Below are positions 60,643 to 64,000 of a stretch of DNA of 64,000 nucleotides, in pieces; positions within the stretch are counted from its first letter, which is position 1, and each line of letters opens with the position of its first letter. This DNA is from Natrinema saccharevitans (lineage in GTDB: Archaea; Halobacteriota; Halobacteria; Halobacteriales; Natrialbaceae): assembly GCF_001953745.1 (NCBI RefSeq), contig NZ_LWLN01000001.1, positions 744,001 to 808,000 on the forward strand, given 5' to 3'. The notes under the pieces are model-generated. The model was given only the letters and a program-made list of their open reading frames with translations. It was not told where the DNA came from and made no database searches. A program made the position numbers and the translations under genes.

Positions 60643-61437
60643 ATGGAATCGGCGCTCGAGGAGATCGAGTTCCTGGCGCTCTCGGAGAACCGCGTCGAAG
60701 TGCTGGAGTTGCTCTCGGCGGGGCGACACACGCGCAGGGAACTGGCCGACGCCACCGGGGCATCGCAGGCGACGCTGGGCCGGATCCTCGGGGACTTCGA
60801 GGACCGATCGTGGGTCAGACACGAGGGCAGCGAGTACGTCGCGACCGCGACCGGCCGACTCGTCGCGGAGGGGTTCACCGACTTACAGGAGATCCTCGAG
60901 ACGGAGGGGCGGCTCCGCGACATCGTCGACTACCTGCCGACCCACGCGATGGAGTTCGACCTGCGGCGGCTCTCGGACGCGACGATCACCGTCCCGACGG
61001 CGACGCGGCCGAACGCGCCGCTCTCGCGACTGCTCGAGTTCGTCCGCGAGGGCGAGGCGATCAGGACGTTTTCACACACGTTCAACGGACAGGCGCTACG
61101 GGTCGTCAGCGAGCGCGTGATCGGCGGCGACCAGCGCTTTCGGGGCGTCTTCGGCCGCAGCGCGATCGAGGCCCTCGCCGAGGAGTCGGAGCTTCGCGAC
61201 CGGCTCGAGGCCCTGCTCGCGGCCGAAACGGCCGAGATTCGGGTTCGAGACGAGGGTGTCCCCATCGCGATCATGATCGTCGACGACGTGGTCTATCTCC
61301 TCCTGCGCGACGAGACCGGCGTCCTGCGGGCCTCGGTCGACACCGACGACGACGCCGTCCGCGCGTGGGCCGAGGACTCGCTGGATCACTACTGGCGGAC
61401 CGCGACGCCGCTCGATATCGACGACCTCGCCGACTGA
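60643..61437 (+). CDS. FilR1/TrmB-like winged-helix transcriptional regulator
   Basis: 264 aa, ATG 60643. An N-terminal winged helix, EEIEFLALSENRVEVLELLSAGRHTRRELADATGASQATLGRILGDFEDRSWV (split; ~5-58), and a C-terminal domain of ~190 residues that resembles the FilR1-type ligand-binding domain (MEFDLRRLSDATITVP, FSHTFNGQALRVVSERVIGG, IAIMIVDDVVYLLLRDETGVLRASV). In methanogens FilR1 has its own ligand; the effector here is unknown. Divergently placed to the EamA transporter with tandem palindromes between, it likely autoregulates and regulates the transporter. Confidence 0.8.
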   Translation: MESALEEIEFLALSENRVEVLELLSAGRHTRRELADATGASQATLGRILGDFEDRSWVRHEGSEYVATATGRLVAEGFTDLQEILETEGRLRDIVDYLPTHAMEFDLRRLSDATITVPTATRPNAPLSRLLEFVREGEAIRTFSHTFNGQALRVVSERVIGGDQRFRGVFGRSAIEALAEESELRDRLEALLAAETAEIRVRDEGVPIAIMIVDDVVYLLLRDETGVLRASVDTDDDAVRAWAEDSLDHYWRTATPLDIDDLAD

Positions 61438-61495
61438 CGTGACTGCGGCGCGGAAACGGACCGATACCGGCGCTCGAGGCGGTCGTCGCTCTCCC

Positions 61496-63178
61496 CTACG
61501 GCTGGGCCGGCGCGGCTCCCGTCGCCTCGCGTTCCGTCGGGAACGGCGTCGAGACCTCGAGGCCCGCGGCGGGTCGTGCCGTCGCAAGCGGGTCCGGCCC
61601 GACCGCGATCGAGGCGGGCTCCGGCTCCGTCTCCTCTTCACCGGTCTCCTCGATGACGTACTCCTGGCCGATCGTCGACGCCTGCAAGTTGTCGACCGGG
61701 GCGTGGTCCTCCGTCAACACCGGCACGTCGTCGGTGTTCGGTTCGTCCATGTAGGCGTCGACCTCGCCGCTCAGGTCGATCCCCAGCTCGCGGCGCTCGT
61801 TTCGGGCCGCGAGGTCGGCCTCGGTGAACTCGGTGTCGGCCTTCGTCGCGACGACCTCGATGTTCTGGACCGAGCCCAGACTCGAGGTCCGGAAGCTGTA
61901 GGTCGAGGGGAACGCCTCGTCGATCGTCTTGTACTGGGCCCGGTAGAACGCCGAACCGGCTCCGCTGGGCGCGGCGATGACGTTCGCGAGGAAGACCCCG
62001 TCGTCGGAGAGTCGGTCCTCGACGAGTTCCATGAAGCCCAGTTGGGTCAGGTGGATCGGAACCTGATCCTTCTGGTAAGCGTCGAGGACGATCAGGTCGT
62101 AGGTCTCGTCGGTCTCCTGCAGGAAGATCCGGCCGTCCTCGGTGTGGGCCGTCATGTTCTCGCCCTCCTCGAGGTGGAAGTAGTCCTTGGCCGCTTGCGT
62201 CACCTCGGGGTCGAGTTCGACGACGTCGACGTCGACGTCGTAGGTCCGCTCGAAGTCCTTCGGGCCGGTGTAGCCGCCCCCGCCGATGAACAACACGTCG
62301 TCGACCTCGTCGGGGTCGTCGGTCATCAGCATGGGCAGGTGGAAGTACCGCGTGTACTCGAAGACGTGTCGGTCCGGGTCCTCGAGGTCCATCGCGCTGT
62401 GGCGCGCGCCGTCTAAATACAGCGTTCGCACGTCGCCGTCGTCGATGACCTCGAGGTCCTGATAGGCCGTCTGGGTCTCGTAGACGACGTCGCCGCGGTG
62501 GTCGAACGCGACGGGACCGACGCCGCCGGCGACGATCAACAGCAGGGCGATACCGACGCTCGCGGCCGCGGGTCTGGGCGCGACCCGCGGGAGGGTCAGC
62601 GCGAACGCGGTGCCGACGAGGATAAAGCCAAACAGCAGCCCGATCGCGTCGATTCCCAGCGTCGGAATCAGGAAGTACGTGGTCGCGCCCGCGCCGACGA
62701 TGCTGCCGATAGTGCCCAGCGCGTAGACGTGGCCCGACGCCTCGCCGGTGCCCTCCTTCTCGGAGAGTTCGGCCGAGTAGGGGCTGATAAAGCCGAGCAG
62801 ATAGGTCGGCGGCCCGAACAGGATCAGGACCGCCGGCAACGAGGCGTACCGAGCCGGCAACGGTAGCGTCGACGCCGAGAGCAGGAGTTGATCGCTGGCG
62901 TAGACGACGATCGCGACGTAACCGGCCGTCCCCAGCAGGATCCAGCTCATCCGCGCATTCGAGGCGGTATCGGCGCGCTTGCCGCCCTGCCAGTAGCCGA
63001 GGCTCAGTGCGGCGAGGAAGACGGTGATGATACTTCCCCACGTGTAGATGCTGCTCCCGAACTGCGGGGCGATGATCCGGCCCGCGAGAATTTCCAGACC
63101 CATACTGGTAACGCCGGAGACGAACACCGCGACGTCGGGCTTCGTCGGGCGGTACGCGGAGGGCTGCCCCAGACTCAT
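61496..63178 (-). CDS. Membrane-anchored spermidine-synthase-like protein
   Basis: 560 aa, ATG 63178. Residues ~15-240 contain seven to eight hydrophobic helices (FVSGVTSMGLEILAGRIIAP, GYVAIVVYASDQLLLSA, ALGTIGSIVGAGATTYFLIP and others); residues ~260-480 form a spermidine-synthase-type Rossmann domain with GGGGYTGPKDF, DVVELDPEVTQAAKDYF and DLIVLDAYQKDQVPIHL. The amine-binding Asp/Tyr seen in true spermidine synthases are not evident, and the fusion to a membrane domain marks the haloarchaeal/bacterial "fused MFS/spermidine synthase" group, for which no product has been fixed. It ends in a Pro/Thr-rich acidic tail. Confidence 0.75.
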   Translation of the reverse strand: MSLGQPSAYRPTKPDVAVFVSGVTSMGLEILAGRIIAPQFGSSIYTWGSIITVFLAALSLGYWQGGKRADTASNARMSWILLGTAGYVAIVVYASDQLLLSASTLPLPARYASLPAVLILFGPPTYLLGFISPYSAELSEKEGTGEASGHVYALGTIGSIVGAGATTYFLIPTLGIDAIGLLFGFILVGTAFALTLPRVAPRPAAASVGIALLLIVAGGVGPVAFDHRGDVVYETQTAYQDLEVIDDGDVRTLYLDGARHSAMDLEDPDRHVFEYTRYFHLPMLMTDDPDEVDDVLFIGGGGYTGPKDFERTYDVDVDVVELDPEVTQAAKDYFHLEEGENMTAHTEDGRIFLQETDETYDLIVLDAYQKDQVPIHLTQLGFMELVEDRLSDDGVFLANVIAAPSGAGSAFYRAQYKTIDEAFPSTYSFRTSSLGSVQNIEVVATKADTEFTEADLAARNERRELGIDLSGEVDAYMDEPNTDDVPVLTEDHAPVDNLQASTIGQEYVIEETGEEETEPEPASIAVGPDPLATARPAAGLEVSTPFPTEREATGAAPAQP

Positions 63179-63315
63179 TACCGGGACATAGCGGGCCCGG
63201 CAGGAGAACTTGTCGCCTCGGTACGGATTCGTCGGGAGTCACGCGAGCGAAAGGACTCGCCGGGAGCCGGTCGGTAGTCCGGCGTTTTATCTCGGTCCCG
63301 TGCGTGCGGGTCGAT

Positions 63316-63726
63316 ATGCGCGAGGTGACGGTCTCTCGAGTCGTCGCTGCGGCCCCGACGGAGCTGTCGGCGTGGCTCGAGCCGGCGACGATCGTCGAAG
63401 CCGAGGGGAGTTTCGCGGTCGAACGCGTCGAGGAGCGAGACGGGACGACGGTCGTCGTCGCTAGCGGCCCGGGACTGCAACTGCCGCTGCGGTTCGAGGA
63501 CCGCGACGGGACGATCTACTACACGCAGGAGAGCGAGCGCGGTCCCTTCTCGGCGATGGAGACGTCGCTCGAGACCGACCCGGTCGACCACGGCCGGACC
63601 CGGCTCGCGGCCCGGTCGGCGGTCGAACTCGCCGCACCCCTGCCGTTCGGCGATCGGATCGCAGCCTGGAAGCGGCGGGGCGAACTCACGACCCTGCTCG
63701 AGTCGGCCGAGGCTGCTTTCGAGTAG
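63316..63726 (+). CDS. SRPBCC-like small protein
   Basis: 136 aa, ATG 63316. The start EVTVSRVVAAAPTELSAWLEPATIVEAEGSFAVE, then strands GTTVVVASGPGLQLPLRFE and TRLAARSAVELAAPLPFGDRIAAWKRRGELTTLLESAE with a long C-terminal helix, fits the START/SRPBCC helix-grip fold: alternating strands and a long terminal helix over a hydrophobic pocket. Ligand unknown. Such proteins are common in haloarchaea. Confidence 0.7.
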   Translation: MREVTVSRVVAAAPTELSAWLEPATIVEAEGSFAVERVEERDGTTVVVASGPGLQLPLRFEDRDGTIYYTQESERGPFSAMETSLETDPVDHGRTRLAARSAVELAAPLPFGDRIAAWKRRGELTTLLESAEAAFE

Positions 63727-63829
63727 CGGATCGGGTATCGCCGGGAGGCGAGATCGCCGACCCCCACCTATTTCTGAGCCAGAATGTAATGAAAACCTAC
63801 TTGTAGTGTCGGAAACGAAAACGGATCGT

Positions 63830-64000
63830 ATGCCGCAGTATCCCCGCCGAACCCTCCTCGGTGGTATCGGGACGACGATAGCGCTCGGACTGGCAGGCAA
63901 CACCGTCAGTTCGACCGACGCAAACGGCGAACGCGACCCTGCCGACGCACCGAGTTTCGAGACCCTCCTCGATCACCTCCCGGCCTCGGTCGCGACCGAG
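63830..64000 (+). CDS. Tat-exported protein, N-terminal part (cut by window edge)
   Basis: 57 codons from ATG 63830, open to the window end. The N-terminus PQYPRRTLLGGIGTTIALGLAGNTVSS has the twin-arginine pattern (RRTLLGG) followed by a hydrophobic h-region (IGTTIALGLAG) with a small-residue cleavage region (SST DANG) and then an acidic mature start. This is a Tat signal peptide, the standard export route of folded proteins in haloarchaea. The mature function cannot be told. Confidence 0.75.
   Translation, partial: MPQYPRRTLLGGIGTTIALGLAGNTVSSTDANGERDPADAPSFETLLDHLPASVATE

Noticed and set aside
1-64000. tRNA, rRNA genes or insertion sequences
   Set aside because: I looked through intergenic spaces for cloverleaf elements and transposase motifs (DDE, HUH) and found none; a tRNAscan-SE run could overturn this for tRNAs with introns.

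Overview
The window is a GC-rich, gene-dense stretch of a haloarchaeal chromosome. The evidence is acidic, Glu/Asp-rich proteins, haloarchaea-typical small proteins (DUF5786, DUF5789-like, CopG-type), an archaeal N-glycosylation (Agl) cluster, archaeal information genes (L40e, Trm1, TYW1, Tsr3, Pth2, Orc1/Cdc6 with ORB repeats) and TATA boxes at about -27 of apparently leaderless genes. The gene complement resembles the Natrialbales, but the genus is an inference. I see no tRNA, rRNA, CRISPR array or intact insertion sequence.

Layout. 1-3.6 kb: the end of an SDR oxidoreductase, a VOC protein, a degenerate metallo-beta-lactamase-like protein and small haloarchaeal proteins. 3.6-22.8 kb: an S-layer/archaellin N-glycosylation region holding aglJ (dolichol-phosphate hexosyltransferase), aglM and aglF (nucleotide-sugar supply), a Wzx/AglR-type flippase, four paralogous alkaline-phosphatase/sulfatase-like enzymes, a GT61 and two GT4 glycosyltransferases, aglG, aglB (oligosaccharyltransferase) and a DUF368 carrier-lipid translocase. 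Together they cover sugar activation, glycan assembly on dolichol phosphate, flipping, transfer to protein and probable lipid recycling. 22.8-31.3 kb: glycerol catabolism, with glpA-glpB-glpC (plus an Orc1-like pseudo-ATPase whose start overlaps the glpC stop) divergent from glpK and a membrane protein.

31.4-49.4 kb is mostly housekeeping: phosphoglycolate phosphatase, TYW1, a DICT protein, rbkR-ribB for riboflavin, branched-chain aminotransferase, DUF502, MFS and SpoIIM-type membrane proteins, a peroxiredoxin fusion, Tsr3, L40e, an MBL hydrolase, DUF5786-DUF99, type-4 uracil-DNA glycosylase and hisH. 49.4-51.7 kb is a replication origin: a 1.06-kb spacer with one reverse and about seven forward ORB repeats, next to an intact orc1/cdc6 gene. 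51.8-64 kb holds a SWIM zinc-finger protein, trm1, small membrane and zinc-ribbon proteins, a YihY-family protein, an alpha/beta hydrolase, dCTP deaminase, pth2, an EamA transporter divergent from a FilR1-type regulator, a membrane-anchored spermidine-synthase-like protein and the start of a Tat-exported protein.

The least explained items are: an 86-bp near-perfect palindromic repeat found twice (plus diverged traces) exactly at gene 3' ends, where it provides the stop codon; an Orc1-like protein lacking the Walker A lysine linked to glycerol genes; the four-paralogue phosphatase-like array inside the Agl cluster; a roughly 300-bp field of GNA-triloop hairpins downstream of ilvE; and tandem palindromic operators between the EamA and FilR1-type genes.
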